Source: Pedobacter aquae
GTDB lineage: Bacteria > Bacteroidota > Bacteroidia > Sphingobacteriales > Sphingobacteriaceae
NCBI RefSeq assembly: GCF_008195825.1
Contig: NZ_CP043329.1
Coordinates: 2,480,001-2,544,000, forward strand
Reading direction: 5' to 3'
DNA: 64,000 bases
Below are positions 1-9,946 of the stretch, one piece after another (the first letter of the stretch is position 1; the number at the start of each line of letters is the position of its first letter). A program made the position numbers and the translations under genes. The notes beneath the pieces were generated by a model. It was not told the origin of the DNA. It saw only the letters and a program-made list of their open reading frames with translations, and did no database searches.

Positions 1-77
1 TTGATTTTCATTTATAGCCCCAAATTAAGGCTTATCGCTTAAAGCGCAAAAACCTAGGGACTTTATTGTTACTAAAA

Positions 78-302
78 TTAAGAAATAGGCTTTTTCTCGC
101 CGTATCTTTTAAACATAAAAACAATATACAAGACGGTTGCTATGGCTAAACTTATTAAACCAAAACCTAAAATATACTTGCCAAAATCTGGATTAAACAA
201 GTATAACAAGATACTGGCAGCTACTATAATTGCCGAATATCTTAATGCGTAAATTGACCTTTTTAACATAAGCTTTTTTAACAATTGTAATACAATTTTC
301 AA
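78..302 (-). CDS. Small two-helix membrane protein, unknown function
   Basis: A 74-residue protein with a basic N-terminus (several Lys/Arg in the first 20 residues) and two hydrophobic stretches, roughly residues 22-36 and 43-63, ending in a basic tail. This suggests a small inner-membrane protein with two transmembrane helices. I recognise no family. It is transcribed divergently from ileS, with an 85-base gap between the two starts. It could be a spurious ORF, but the membrane-protein composition favours a real gene. Confidence 0.5.
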   Translation of the reverse strand: MKIVLQLLKKLMLKRSIYALRYSAIIVAASILLYLFNPDFGKYILGFGLISLAIATVLYIVFMFKRYGEKKPIS

Positions 303-351
303 ACCAGCTTTTGTTTTTCTCTTTCTATTACTATTTAAGCATCTAAATGCC

Positions 352-359
352 TAAATTTG
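352..359 (+). promoter_or_regulatory. Possible -7 box upstream of ileS
   Basis: TAAATTTG matches the Bacteroidota -7 consensus TAnnTTTG and lies 28 bases before the ileS ATG. I see no TTTG -33 element at the usual spacing, so the support is partial. Confidence 0.3.
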
Positions 360-387
360 CATCCTTAATTTTGGAGACAAAGCGCTG

Positions 388-3300
388 ATGTACAAAGAAT
401 ATAAGCAACTTAACTTATCACAAATAGGCAAAGAAGTATTAGAAAGCTGGAAGAGCAATCATATTTTTGAAAAAAGTATAGGCAATCGCCCGGCTTCTAA
501 ACCATACACATTTTACGAAGGTCCGCCGTCTGCCAACGGAATGCCTGGTATTCACCATGTTATGGCTCGTTCTATTAAAGATATTTTTTGCCGATATAAA
601 ACTTTAAAAGGTTTTCAGGTTAAAAGAAAAGGTGGTTGGGATACGCATGGTTTACCTATTGAGCTAGCTGTCGAAAAATCTTTAGGAATCACCAAAGAAG
701 ATATTGGTAAAAAAATTACTGTACAAGAGTATAATGATGCTTGCCGAAAAGAGGTGATGAAATATACCGATGTATGGAATGATCTTACCGAAAAAATGGG
801 CTATTGGGTTGATCTAGAGAACCCATACATTACTTACGAAAACGAATATATAGAAAGCCTTTGGTGGATTTTAAAACAATTACACAGTAAAGGTTTCTTA
901 TACAAAGGCTATACAGTACAACCCTACTCACCTGCTGCTGGTACCGGCTTAAGCTCACATGAGTTAAACCAACCGGGCACTTATCGTGATGTTAAGGATA
1001 CTTCTATTGTTGCGCAGTTTAGATTAAAGAAAAATCAGGTTCATCCGCTAATTTCAAAACTTTTTGAAACTGAGGAAGAAGATACCACCATTATCGCTTG
1101 GACAACCACGCCATGGACTTTACCGTCTAACTGTGCTTTGGCTGTTGGCGAGAAAATCACATATGTAAAAATCAAAACCTTTAACCAATACACTCACCTT
1201 CCGGTAAGCGTAATTTTGGCTAAAGATTTAATAGCTAAACATTTTAAAGCCGAAGCGCAAAATTTATCTTTTCAGGATTATAAAGCTGGTGATAAATTAA
1301 TCCCTTGGGAAATTGCGGCCGAGTTTACAGGTAAAGAACTTTTAGGCTTACGCTACTTCCAACTGATGCCTTATGTAAGCAATGAAAACTTAGAGGCCAA
1401 TGCTTTCCGTGTGATAGGTGGAGATTTTGTTACTACCGAAGATGGTACTGGTATTGTACACACAGCCTCTGTTTATGGTGCTGATGACTTTAGGGTTGCC
1501 AAAGAGAATGGCGTACCATCTGTTATGGTGACCGATGAAAAAGGAAACGAATTCCCACTGGTAAACAAACAAGGTAAGTTTGTTGATGAAGTAACAGATT
1601 TTGCAGGCAAATATGTAAAAGAAGAATATTATAGCGATGAAGAGCGTAAAGCTGCTGATTTTAAGCCAACAGATGTTTTAATTGCCATAAAACTTAAAGA
1701 AGAAAACAAAGCTTTTGATGTTAAAAAGTACGAACACAGTTACCCACATTGCTGGAGAACAGATAAACCCGTACTTTATTACCCTTTGGATAGCTGGTTT
1801 ATTAAAACCACTGCCGTTAAAGAAAAACTGGTAGCCCTTAATAAAACCATTAACTGGAAACCAGAAAGTACCGGGACAGGAAGATTTGGTAATTGGCTAG
1901 AGAATTTAGTGGATTGGAATTTATCTCGTTCTAGATATTGGGGAACGCCTCTACCAATTTGGAGAACGGAAGACGGGACTGAAGAAATTTGTATTGGCGC
2001 TGTTGCGGAGCTAAATATAGAAATAGAAAAAGCTATAAAAGCTGGTTTCATGCCAGAAGGCTTTTCTTTACAAGATATGCACCGTCCTTTTGTTGATGAT
2101 GTAATTCTTGTTTCTTCAACAGGTAAAAAAATGTTCCGCGAGCCAGATTTAATAGATGTTTGGTTTGATTCTGGAGCTATGCCTTATGCACAATGGCATT
2201 ATCCGTTTGAAAATAAAGAAGAATTTGAGAAAGCTTATCCAGCAGATTTTATTGCTGAAGGTGTAGACCAAACCCGTGGATGGTTTTTTACCTTGCACAC
2301 TATTGCCACTTTATTAAGCGAAACCAGCGATGATATAAAAGCCGTAAATATCAAAAATGCTAACCAAGGCATTGCATTCAAAAATGTAATTTCTAATGGT
2401 TTGGTATTAGATAAAAACGGCAATAAAATGTCTAAAAGGTTAGGTAATGCGGTAGATCCTTTTAGCACCATAGAAACCTATGGCGCTGATGCTACACGCT
2501 GGTACATGATTAGCAATGCATCACCTTGGGATAACTTAAAATTTAATTTAGATGGTTTAGATGAGGTTCGTCGTAAGTTCTTCGGTACCCTTTATAATAC
2601 TTATGCGTTTTTTGCTCTCTATGCCAATATAGATGGTTTTAAATACGCAGAAGAAGAAATTGCTAATCGCCCAGAAATAGACCGTTGGATCATCTCTTTA
2701 TTAAACACCTTAACTAAAGAGGTAGACGAGTTTTATGAGGATTTTGAACCTACAAAAGCAGCAAGAGCCATCCAAAACTTTGTTGATGAGCATTTAAGTA
2801 ACTGGTTTGTACGTTTAAGTCGTCGCCGTTTCTGGAAAGGCGATTATACAGCCGATAAAATATCGGCATACCAAACTTTATACACCTGTTTAATTGGAGT
2901 GTCTAAACTAATGTCGCCCATAGCTCCTTTCTTCTCAGACAGGTTATTTAATGATTTAAATAGCATCACTCAGAAAGAGCAAGTAGCATCTGTACATTTA
3001 ACAGATTTCCCTGTTTACCAGGCTAAGTTGGTGGATAAAGATTTAGAAGAAAGAATGCAACTAGCGCAAGATATTTCATCCATGATATTATCACTGCGTA
3101 AAAAAGTAGGCATTAATGTAAGACAACCGCTTAGTAAAATATTATTACCAGTACTAGATCAAAGTTTCCAGCAAAAAGTAGAAAAAGTAAGAGAACTCAT
3201 TCTTTCTGAGACCAATATCAAAGAAATTGAATTCATTACAGATACGGCGGGCATCATTAAAAAGAAAATAAAACCAAACTTTAAAGCACTTGGACCAAAA

Positions 3301-3780
3301 GTTGGTAAGAGCATGAAAGCTGTAGGAAATTTCTTAACTGCTTTAAATGATGAGCAAATTCAAACTTTAGAAACAAATAGAAATATTACGTTTAAAGTAG
3401 AAGAACAAACATTTACAATTGCTGTTGAAGATGTAGAGATTATTGCGGAAGACGTACCAGGCTGGCAGGTTACCAATCTAGGTCGTTTAACTGTAGCTTT
3501 AGATATTACCATTACCCAAAGCTTAAAAGAAGAAGGTATTGCCAGAGAGGTCATCAACAGAATACAAAACTTAAGAAAAGACAAAGGTTTTGAGGTTACA
3601 GATAAGATAAGTGTTACACTACAAAAGCTCCCTATTATTACGGATGCTGTTAGTAGCAATTTATTATATATTTGTGAGGAGACCCTTGCTGAGTCTTTAA
3701 TATTAAGCGATGAATTAACAGGTGGAGACACCATTGAAATAGAAGAAACTAATATTTTAATCTCACTAAAAAAGAACTAA
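388..3780 (+). CDS. ileS: Isoleucyl-tRNA synthetase
   Basis: Class I aminoacyl-tRNA synthetase that charges tRNA-Ile in the cytoplasm. The N-terminal HIGH-type motif is visible as GIHH at residues 54-57, and the KMSKR signature follows at about 680-684. Between them is the editing (CP1) domain, with the typical threonine-rich TTTPWTLPSN segment. The C-terminal third holds the anticodon-binding region. At 1130 residues it is longer than the Escherichia coli type (about 940). This suggests the eukaryote-like IleS2 class, known for lower mupirocin sensitivity, but that is inference from length only. A TraR/DksA-like gene begins two bases after the stop, so the two are very probably co-transcribed. 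Confidence 0.97.
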   Translation: MYKEYKQLNLSQIGKEVLESWKSNHIFEKSIGNRPASKPYTFYEGPPSANGMPGIHHVMARSIKDIFCRYKTLKGFQVKRKGGWDTHGLPIELAVEKSLGITKEDIGKKITVQEYNDACRKEVMKYTDVWNDLTEKMGYWVDLENPYITYENEYIESLWWILKQLHSKGFLYKGYTVQPYSPAAGTGLSSHELNQPGTYRDVKDTSIVAQFRLKKNQVHPLISKLFETEEEDTTIIAWTTTPWTLPSNCALAVGEKITYVKIKTFNQYTHLPVSVILAKDLIAKHFKAEAQNLSFQDYKAGDKLIPWEIAAEFTGKELLGLRYFQLMPYVSNENLEANAFRVIGGDFVTTEDGTGIVHTASVYGADDFRVAKENGVPSVMVTDEKGNEFPLVNKQGKFVDEVTDFAGKYVKEEYYSDEERKAADFKPTDVLIAIKLKEENKAFDVKKYEHSYPHCWRTDKPVLYYPLDSWFIKTTAVKEKLVALNKTINWKPESTGTGRFGNWLENLVDWNLSRSRYWGTPLPIWRTEDGTEEICIGAVAELNIEIEKAIKAGFMPEGFSLQDMHRPFVDDVILVSSTGKKMFREPDLIDVWFDSGAMPYAQWHYPFENKEEFEKAYPADFIAEGVDQTRGWFFTLHTIATLLSETSDDIKAVNIKNANQGIAFKNVISNGLVLDKNGNKMSKRLGNAVDPFSTIETYGADATRWYMISNASPWDNLKFNLDGLDEVRRKFFGTLYNTYAFFALYANIDGFKYAEEEIANRPEIDRWIISLLNTLTKEVDEFYEDFEPTKAARAIQNFVDEHLSNWFVRLSRRRFWKGDYTADKISAYQTLYTCLIGVSKLMSPIAPFFSDRLFNDLNSITQKEQVASVHLTDFPVYQAKLVDKDLEERMQLAQDISSMILSLRKKVGINVRQPLSKILLPVLDQSFQQKVEKVRELILSETNIKEIEFITDTAGIIKKKIKPNFKALGPKVGKSMKAVGNFLTALNDEQIQTLETNRNITFKVEEQTFTIAVEDVEIIAEDVPGWQVTNLGRLTVALDITITQSLKEEGIAREVINRIQNLRKDKGFEVTDKISVTLQKLPIITDAVSSNLLYICEETLAESLILSDELTGGDTIEIEETNILISLKKN

Positions 3781-3782
3781 AC

Positions 3783-4166
3783 ATGGAGACTAATAATAAA
3801 ACCCGCTACTCTGATTCTGAGTTACAAGAATTTAAAGAACTCATAACAGCAAAATTAAATAGTGCTAAGGAAGAGTTGGCCATGCTTGCAGGCTCTTTAA
3901 GTAATCCAAATGTAAATGGTACAGACGATACGGCTGGCACTTACAAAACTTTGGAAGATGGTTCTGCAACTCTAGAAAAAGAGCAAATTAACCAGCTTGC
4001 TGCTCGTCAGAAAAAGTTTATAGAAAACCTAGAAGCTGCTTTAGTAAGAATAGAAAATAAAACTTACGGTATATGCAGAGAAACAGGGAAATTGATACAA
4101 AAAGAGCGCTTAAAAGCTGTTCCACACGCTACTTTAAGTATGGAAGCTAAATTAAAACAGAATTAA
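3783..4166 (+). CDS. TraR/DksA-family protein with degenerate zinc finger
   Basis: A 127-residue protein with an N-terminal helical half and a C-terminal segment of DksA/TraR type (TYGICRETGKLI, then KERLKAVPHATL). Canonical DksA has four zinc-ligating cysteines; only one (Cys98) remains here, so zinc binding is unlikely. The acidic tip and coiled coil of true DksA are not clearly present. Members of this family bind RNA polymerase through the secondary channel, but that role is unproven for this degenerate form. It lies between ileS and lspA, two bases after ileS and overlapping lspA by one base (TAATG), so the three look like one operon. Confidence 0.85.
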   Translation: METNNKTRYSDSELQEFKELITAKLNSAKEELAMLAGSLSNPNVNGTDDTAGTYKTLEDGSATLEKEQINQLAARQKKFIENLEAALVRIENKTYGICRETGKLIQKERLKAVPHATLSMEAKLKQN

Positions 4167-4768
4167 TGAAAGGTTATACAAAGCCTGTATTTTTAATTAT
4201 ACTGGTACTTCTTACCGATCAAGTTTTAAAAACCTGGATTAAAACCAATATGTACATTGGTCAAGAATTTCAGATTATTCAAGACTTTTTCATTATCCAT
4301 TTCACAGAAAATAACGGAATGGCCTTTGGAATGGAGTTTGGCGGTGAGCTAGGTAAATTAGCGCTTTCTCTATTCAGAATTATTGCTGTTATAGGTATAG
4401 GCTATGGCTTACACCACTTAATAAAGCACAAATATCATAGAGGTTTAATCCTTAATGTATCTCTTATTTTTGCCGGAGCATTGGGTAATATTATAGATTC
4501 TGTTTTTTATGGTCTTATTTACGGATATGAAAAACTTTTTCATGGTCGTGTGGTTGATATGTTTTACTTCCCTATTTTTACAGGTGTTTTCCCAGAGTGG
4601 TTACCTGTATGGGGCGGCGAAGACTTCATTTTCTTCAGACCAGTATTCAACATCGCTGATGCAGCTATATCTGTAGGTGTTATTTTGATATTGATTTATC
4701 AGAAAGTTTACTTTAAAGAAGAGATTGTAGAAGCGCCAAGCACCAATAGTGAAGTAATTGAAGATTAA
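4166..4768 (+). CDS. lspA: Lipoprotein signal peptidase (signal peptidase II)
   Basis: Inner-membrane aspartic peptidase that cleaves the signal peptide of prolipoproteins after lipid modification of the conserved cysteine. The family motifs are visible: TENNGMAFGM near residue 47, GNIID with catalytic Asp111, and FNIADA with the second catalytic Asp165. Four hydrophobic segments are apparent. At 200 residues it is slightly longer than the E. coli enzyme, with an insertion around residues 115-155, common in Bacteroidota. Its substrates in this window would include SusD, the fasciclin lipoprotein, the FKBP isomerase and the efflux adaptor. Confidence 0.96.
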   Translation: MKGYTKPVFLIILVLLTDQVLKTWIKTNMYIGQEFQIIQDFFIIHFTENNGMAFGMEFGGELGKLALSLFRIIAVIGIGYGLHHLIKHKYHRGLILNVSLIFAGALGNIIDSVFYGLIYGYEKLFHGRVVDMFYFPIFTGVFPEWLPVWGGEDFIFFRPVFNIADAAISVGVILILIYQKVYFKEEIVEAPSTNSEVIED

Positions 4769-4789
4769 AAAAAAACATTAATTACATCC

Positions 4790-5482
4790 ATGAAGAAACA
4801 TATTTTACTCTTTTTAGCAGCCACTACTTTATCATTAGCGGCAACAGCACAAACGGTTAACCAACAATCTGGTTGGGCAGCTTGGTTTCATAGCCAAAAA
4901 TTTTCTAAAAAAACAGGTTTACATTTTGATTTTCAGGTGCGTTCTGCAGATGATTTAGCATATGTAAGAAATATCCTAATAAGACCTGGTTTTACTTATT
5001 TTATTAACGATAAGCTAAATGCAACAGTTGGTTATGCTTTAATTATTAGCGACCAACCCGGCGCAGATGCGCTAACGGAAAGTCGAATTTGGGAGCAATT
5101 TGTAGTTACTTACAAATTAGGCAAAATTCCTTTAACCCATCGTTTTAGATTAGAGCAAAGGTTTATTAACCAAGCTAATGGTGATGATGCTTTTTCACAA
5201 AGGCTACGCTACTTCTTTAGAAGTGTTATCCCACTACAAAAGCAAAGTACACCTGCATTTAGTAAAGGTGCTTTTGTTGCTTTACAAAATGAGGTTTTCT
5301 TAAGCATCCAAAACCAACCTAACGGTCATTTATTTGATCAAAACAGGTTGTATTTAGCCGCAGGTTATAGGCTAAATCCAAAAATGGATTTAGAAGCAGG
5401 CTATCTTAATCAATCTATCAAAGGTGCTGTTGTAAATACCAATAACAACATCTTCCAAGTAGCATTATATACAAGATTTTAA
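4790..5482 (+). CDS. DUF2490 family outer-membrane/periplasmic protein
   Basis: A 230-residue protein with a clear signal peptide (MKKHILLFLAATTLSLAATAQ, cleavage after about residue 20). It then has alternating hydrophobic and polar residues with many aromatics, and ends in an aromatic-terminated strand (YTRF), as in outer-membrane beta-barrels. The pattern matches DUF2490, a Bacteroidota family of unknown function. It lies 21 bases after lspA and may be the last gene of the ileS-lspA transcription unit. Confidence 0.8.
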   Translation: MKKHILLFLAATTLSLAATAQTVNQQSGWAAWFHSQKFSKKTGLHFDFQVRSADDLAYVRNILIRPGFTYFINDKLNATVGYALIISDQPGADALTESRIWEQFVVTYKLGKIPLTHRFRLEQRFINQANGDDAFSQRLRYFFRSVIPLQKQSTPAFSKGAFVALQNEVFLSIQNQPNGHLFDQNRLYLAAGYRLNPKMDLEAGYLNQSIKGAVVNTNNNIFQVALYTRF

Positions 5483-5644
5483 TATTTAAGAACAACCGTT
5501 CTCAGCTATACTATACGCGGGTAAGGATTTTAACCACTAAACATCCTGAGAAGAACTGAACTTTAAATTTGGTACTTTTCTGTCCAAAGAGGTTGGAAGC
5601 TCTTGCTTGTGTATAGATCTGATGTTAATCCTAGTGTTTCTTCA

Positions 5645-6658
5645 TTACCTTTTGTATGGGCCAAGAAATTTATCTCCATTGAAGTGAACTAAATGATCGG
5701 GGTTATCTGCAATCCAAACTTCTGTTTCCCAAGCAATGTCGGTGATAAATTGCCTAAACTTCGGTCTATTCAAAAATGCAGTTATATAAACAATGTCAGC
5801 TTTGCAGTCCTTAGTAAGCTTTTGAAGTTGGATCAACCTAAGCTCGCTTATTGGACCCGAAGAGTGAACAGCTTCTATCAAGTATAGCCAATTCTTATTC
5901 TTTGAGTAAGCAATTACATCTGGTAACTCTTCGTGAGAAATTTCAAAGAAATTCAGTTCTTCAAGTTTCTCTTTTTCAAGGTAAAGATATTTGTCAGAAG
6001 TATCTCCCACATAAAGCACTTCTGCACCGTGTCCATATCTTGGCAAGAAATCTTCAATAATCGCTTTTTGTAAATCATTATGTTCACCTGTGGAAAAAGT
6101 CAATTCACCGCCAGAAGGTAGTGTAACATTTACTTTTGCGATTTCTCTCTCCTTTTTCAGTTTTTTACTTAAAGGTTCGATATTTTTCAATTGCTCAAAG
6201 ACCATTTTCTCCCACCCTTTTGAGCCGAAATTTCTTATAAGTTCAGCATAGGTTGGATTGATTGAATAGCCACGTGTTGAATCGTTGGTCGCAGAATTAG
6301 GGCTTGATTGTAAGATTACTTCTGCAATAGTAAGAAGTTTTAAATCCTTTCTGCGGATATCATCATAAGAACCTGAACTTATATTTTCCCCAAAATGATT
6401 ATTGACGTATATAATTATATCTCTTGTCTTGAGAGCGTGTCCACTATTCAAATCTTTTACTTTTTTAAAGTCAGCAACTTTTTTAATGTCGCCACTTGCT
6501 AAAAACGTAATTGCCATTCTTTCCAATCTTCTTGGTGTTGCATTTAAAGGAATTCCAAAAGTATCAAGAATGTAAAGCGTTGTATTTATCAGTTCCTGAA
6601 CTTGAGGTGTTTTTTCGCTAAAAGTTTTTGATTTATCGGGACTGATATACTGCTTCAT
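5645..6658 (-). CDS. Type II restriction endonuclease, BsuBI/PstI family
   Basis: About 337 residues. The C-terminal half resembles BsuBI/PstI-type nucleases, which cut CTGCAG: a YVGDTSDKYLY segment, then LPDVIAY and LIEAVHSSGP. The latter two are the PD...E-x-[VK] catalytic elements (Asp near residue 247, Glu near 262). The N-terminal half is a helical family-specific domain. A TTG at 6664 is possible, but the ATG at 6658 is the likelier start; it overlaps the end of the methyltransferase frame by about 26 bases, a typical R-M arrangement. The cleavage site is inferred from family membership only. The nuclease looks intact while its partner methyltransferase is frameshifted, which would be lethal unless the frameshift is a sequence error or is bypassed. 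Confidence 0.88.
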   Translation of the reverse strand: MKQYISPDKSKTFSEKTPQVQELINTTLYILDTFGIPLNATPRRLERMAITFLASGDIKKVADFKKVKDLNSGHALKTRDIIIYVNNHFGENISSGSYDDIRRKDLKLLTIAEVILQSSPNSATNDSTRGYSINPTYAELIRNFGSKGWEKMVFEQLKNIEPLSKKLKKEREIAKVNVTLPSGGELTFSTGEHNDLQKAIIEDFLPRYGHGAEVLYVGDTSDKYLYLEKEKLEELNFFEISHEELPDVIAYSKNKNWLYLIEAVHSSGPISELRLIQLQKLTKDCKADIVYITAFLNRPKFRQFITDIAWETEVWIADNPDHLVHFNGDKFLGPYKR

Positions 6659-7663
6659 TTTCAAATAATTTAAGTTGTTCGTCTTCTGTGATGATATATT
6701 TGTTTTCTAATTCTCCTATTAGGTGATTTTTGATATTTAATGCTAAATGATATGCGAAGTTTGGAGCAACAGCATTGCCAATTTGATTATATTTATGAGT
6801 TTCTGTACCTGAAAATTCAAACCAATCAGGAAAACTTTGAAGTCTTGCGGCTTCACGAACTGTAATTCTACGTCTACGACCATCTTTTAATTTTACTCGG
6901 TGCATATCTCCCGTTGCACCTGCTAAATTCCTACAAGTCAAAGTTCTTGCTGGCTTGTGTAAGTACAAATCTCTTGGATTAATACATTTTGATGCTTTTT
7001 CATAGTTAGCAACATACCTGTCCATAGATTCAGTAAAAAATTTAGAATCTTCGTTAAATTGAAATGGCAGTTCTCCTAATGCTTGACCTGCGGTTACTTT
7101 TCGGTTAATTTTTCTAGGAAGATTGATTTTCTGTTTAGAACCAATAACTATGACACGTTCTCTATTTTGTGGAACTTCAAAGTTAACGGCATTTAAAAGT
7201 GAATAGTTTATAGAATATCCTAAACTCTCAAGTTCTTCTATTACTTCTTTTAAATACCATTTGTTTTTATAAAGCATTCCCCTAACATTTTCAAAAAGCA
7301 ATACCTCTGGGTCAAGCTGTCTTATTGCTGACAAAAAATCGGGAAACCGTCTCTTGAATCTTTTAAGCCAAGTTGTTTCCCACCAACGCTAAAAGGTTGA
7401 CAAGGTGGGCCACCAATCACAATATCGGCTTTCGGGTATTTTGTTTCAACTGTTAACTTTTCATTGAAGCACTCTCCAATTAAATTTTTGTTGTATGTGT
7501 TTGTTGCTTGCTCGTCCATTTCATAGCCAATAGTTTTAAACCCATTAGCTTCAAAACCAAGGGAAAGTCCACCGCAACCTGCAAAAAGGTCAACTACTGT
7601 TTTATCCAAATCAGTGTCAATCCAAGGCTTTAGTTTAATATTTATTTCTTCCCAATATTCCAT
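6633..7663 (-). pseudogene. C5-cytosine DNA methyltransferase, interrupted by one frameshift
   Basis: Two adjacent frames together give a complete m5C methyltransferase. The first (7663 to 7322) carries motif I (DLFAGCGGLSLGFE) and motif IV with catalytic Cys (GGPPCQPFS). The second (7334 to 6633) carries motif VI (ENVRG), motif VIII (QNRERVIVIG) and motifs IX-X (REAARLQSFPDWF; QIGNAVAP). The break is at a run of six A on the + strand (7333-7338). One more base there gives continuous reading (DGFPIFLSAIRQLDPE). Restored length is about 343 residues. The known PstI and BsuBI partners are N6-adenine methyltransferases, so a C5 enzyme is an unexpected companion. Either the sequence has a one-base error, or the gene is inactive or slippage-controlled. 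Confidence 0.85.
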
Positions 7664-7727
7664 ACTTCTAAGTTACAAATTTTTGTTGTTTTCACGGTTT
7701 CTTAACATTGGTGGTAAATTATAGAAT

Positions 7728-7863
7728 GAGGCTGTCTCAAATCACAATTTTGTGTCAAGCAGTGGAGTCGAAGCCTTTTTTAAGCATATCAGAGACCATT
7801 TCGACTTCGCTCAGGATGACAACGAAGGTACACTCAATGTGACAAATATGATTTTTGAGCCTC
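7728..7863. mobile_element. MITE-like element with imperfect terminal inverted repeats
   Basis: A 136-base non-coding block begins GAGGCTGTCTCAAAT and ends ATTTTTGAGCCTC, an imperfect terminal inverted repeat. Inside is a second inverted pair: GTCAAGCAGTGGAGTCGAAG against TTCGACTTCGCTCAGGATGAC. The same left end, with the same TTGTGTCA...GGAGTCGAAGCC interior, recurs at 45648. No target-site duplication is obvious. It lies just upstream of the methyltransferase start and downstream-facing of the SDR gene. Confidence 0.5.
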
Positions 7864-7936
7864 TTTCTTTTTACACCTATCATAAAAACTTCATCCACAG
7901 GTAAAACTGCTTTCGGTTTTAGGTGTTGATATAATT

Positions 7937-9381
7937 ATGAAGATTCTACTAACAGGTGCTAATGGCTATATTGGAACCAGATTATTACCTGTGTTACTAG
8001 AAAACAAACATGAAATAGTTTGTCTGGTAAGAGATAAAAGGCGTTTCCAACAAGATAACAATTGGGAAAATCAGGTAGAAATCATCACCGGAGATTTACT
8101 TCAGGAAGAGTCTTTACAAGAAATCCCTAAAGATATAGATGCTGCTTACTATCTGGTTCATTCTATGAGCAGTACAGATTTTAGCGATTTAGAAAAACTA
8201 TCTGCACATCATTTTATCAAAGCTTTAGAAAAAACCAACTGTAAGCAAATCATCTACCTCACAGGTATTGTTAATGATGAAAATTTATCAGTCCATCTAA
8301 AATCTAGATTAGGAGTAGAAGATATCCTAAAAACATCGCATATAGCGCATACTTACCTAAGAGCAGCTATTATTATTGGTTCTGGTAGTGCTTCGTTTGA
8401 GATTATTAGAGATCTAACAGAAAAGCTGCCTGTAATGATAGCGCCAAAATGGCTAAAAACCCGCTGCCAGCCCATTGCCATAAGAGATGTCTTGGCTTAT
8501 TTACATGGTGTTTTAGGGAACAGCAAAGCATTTAATAAAACCTTAGATATTGGTGGGCCAGATATACTTACCTACAAGCAAATGCTTTTACTTTATGCAA
8601 AAGAAAGGCATATTAAACGTTGGATTTTTACGGTTCCGGTTCTTACACCCAGATTATCATCATACTGGCTAAACTTGGTAACATCTGTAAACTACAGTAT
8701 CGCCAGTAGCTTGGTAGAAAGTATGCGTAATGAGGTGATTTGTAAAGATGATGAAATTAAGAAAATTGTTACGCATGAGTGTGTAAGCTACCAAACAGCT
8801 TTACAACTGGCCTTTGAAAAAATAGAACAAAACTCTATTGTATCTAGCTGGCGTGATGCCTTAAACCGTGGCTTTTTAGAAACCAGTTTTATGGACCAAG
8901 TTAAAGTACCACAAAACGGAACTTTAGCGTATAAAGTTAAACTCGACTTAAATCGGGATAAAAACGAAGTGCTTCAAAATATTTGGGCCATTGGCGGTAA
9001 AAGAGGCTGGTACTACCTAGATTGGCTTTGGAATTTAAGAGGTTGATTGATAAACTAGCTGGCGGTGTGGGCACTAGAAGAGGGAGAAGAAGTGATGTAA
9101 GTCTTAACGCTGGCGATGCTGTTGACTTTTGGCGTGTTATCTTAGCAGATAAAAAGAATGCTAGGCTTTTATTATATGCAGAAATGCGCTTACCCGGAGA
9201 AGCATGGCTAGAATTTAAAATTATTGATAGACCAACAGGAAGTATCTTAAGCCAAGTGGCTACCTTTAGGCCTAGAGGCCTTTGGGGCCGTATCTATTGG
9301 TGGATATTATGGCCTTTTCACTATTTCATTTTTAATGGAATGGCACTTAACTTAATGAATTACAAAGATAAAGTGCAATAA
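7937..9381 (+). pseudogene. SDR (NmrA-like) oxidoreductase with C-terminal DUF2867 domain, one frameshift
   Basis: The N-terminal part is an extended SDR/NmrA-type Rossmann domain: TGANGYIGTRLL at residues 7-18, then AYYLVHSM and a YLTGI segment. The C-terminal DUF2867 domain is split between two frames. Frame one stops after WLWNLRG at 9046. A second frame continues DKLAGGVGTRRGRRS to 9381, ending in LPGEAWLEF and a hydrophobic tail. One extra T at 9043-9044 joins them (LRG-LIDKL), giving about 481 residues, the usual length for this family. Substrate is unknown. Such genes often lie near photolyases, as here. Confidence 0.85.
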
Positions 9382-9452
9382 TTTTTGGCGCTTATATTTC
9401 ATTTGTAAATAAAATTTTACTAAATTTATTAGGCTCACAAAATTTTAAACAA

Positions 9453-9878
9453 ATGAAATCAGTAAGAAAAATCCTCAATCAAAAAAACAATCATTTGATA
9501 AAACTTAGTCCTAACGCGACTGTTTTTGAAGCGCTACAACTCATGATGGACCATAACATCAGTGCGGTTTTAATAGCTGATGAAAATCTAGAAGGAATTT
9601 TTACTGAAAGAGATTACGCCCGTAAAGTAGTACTGCAAGGCAAATCATCAAAAGAAGTTAAACTTAAAGAAGTGATGACTGCAAATTTGGTAACCATTTC
9701 TCCGCAAGACAGTGTTGAGTATTGTATGCAGATTATGACAGACAGGCATATACGCCATTTACCTGTTTTAGAATTTGAAAATCTGGTAGGTATGGTTTCT
9801 ATTGGTGATGTTGTAAAGTTTGTTATAGAAGACCAAAAACAAACCATCCAAGATTTAGAAAGCTATATCAAGAGCTAA
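9453..9878 (+). CDS. CBS-domain pair protein
   Basis: A 141-residue stand-alone protein with two tandem CBS domains (about residues 8-63 and 72-128). The typical segments are present: NISAVLIADENLEGIFTERD in the first and HIRHLPVLEFENLVGMVSIGD in the second. CBS pairs bind adenosine nucleotides and act as energy or ligand sensors, but the partner of such short stand-alone proteins is generally unknown. It lies between the SDR/DUF2867 gene and the TIGR01777 gene, all on the same strand. Confidence 0.92.
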   Translation: MKSVRKILNQKNNHLIKLSPNATVFEALQLMMDHNISAVLIADENLEGIFTERDYARKVVLQGKSSKEVKLKEVMTANLVTISPQDSVEYCMQIMTDRHIRHLPVLEFENLVGMVSIGDVVKFVIEDQKQTIQDLESYIKS

Positions 9879-9946
9879 TAAATTTAACCTCTTAAAATTA
9901 CAGGCTGTTAAAACTAAAATCTGGTATTTTGGTTAACTTAACAGCT

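Noticed and set aside
3360-3734. Open frame of 124 codons on the minus strand inside ileS
   Set aside because: Fully within a conserved gene in the opposite direction, with no recognisable family.
9022-9381. Separate 119-residue gene
   Set aside because: It is the C-terminal DUF2867 part of the preceding SDR gene after a one-base frameshift.
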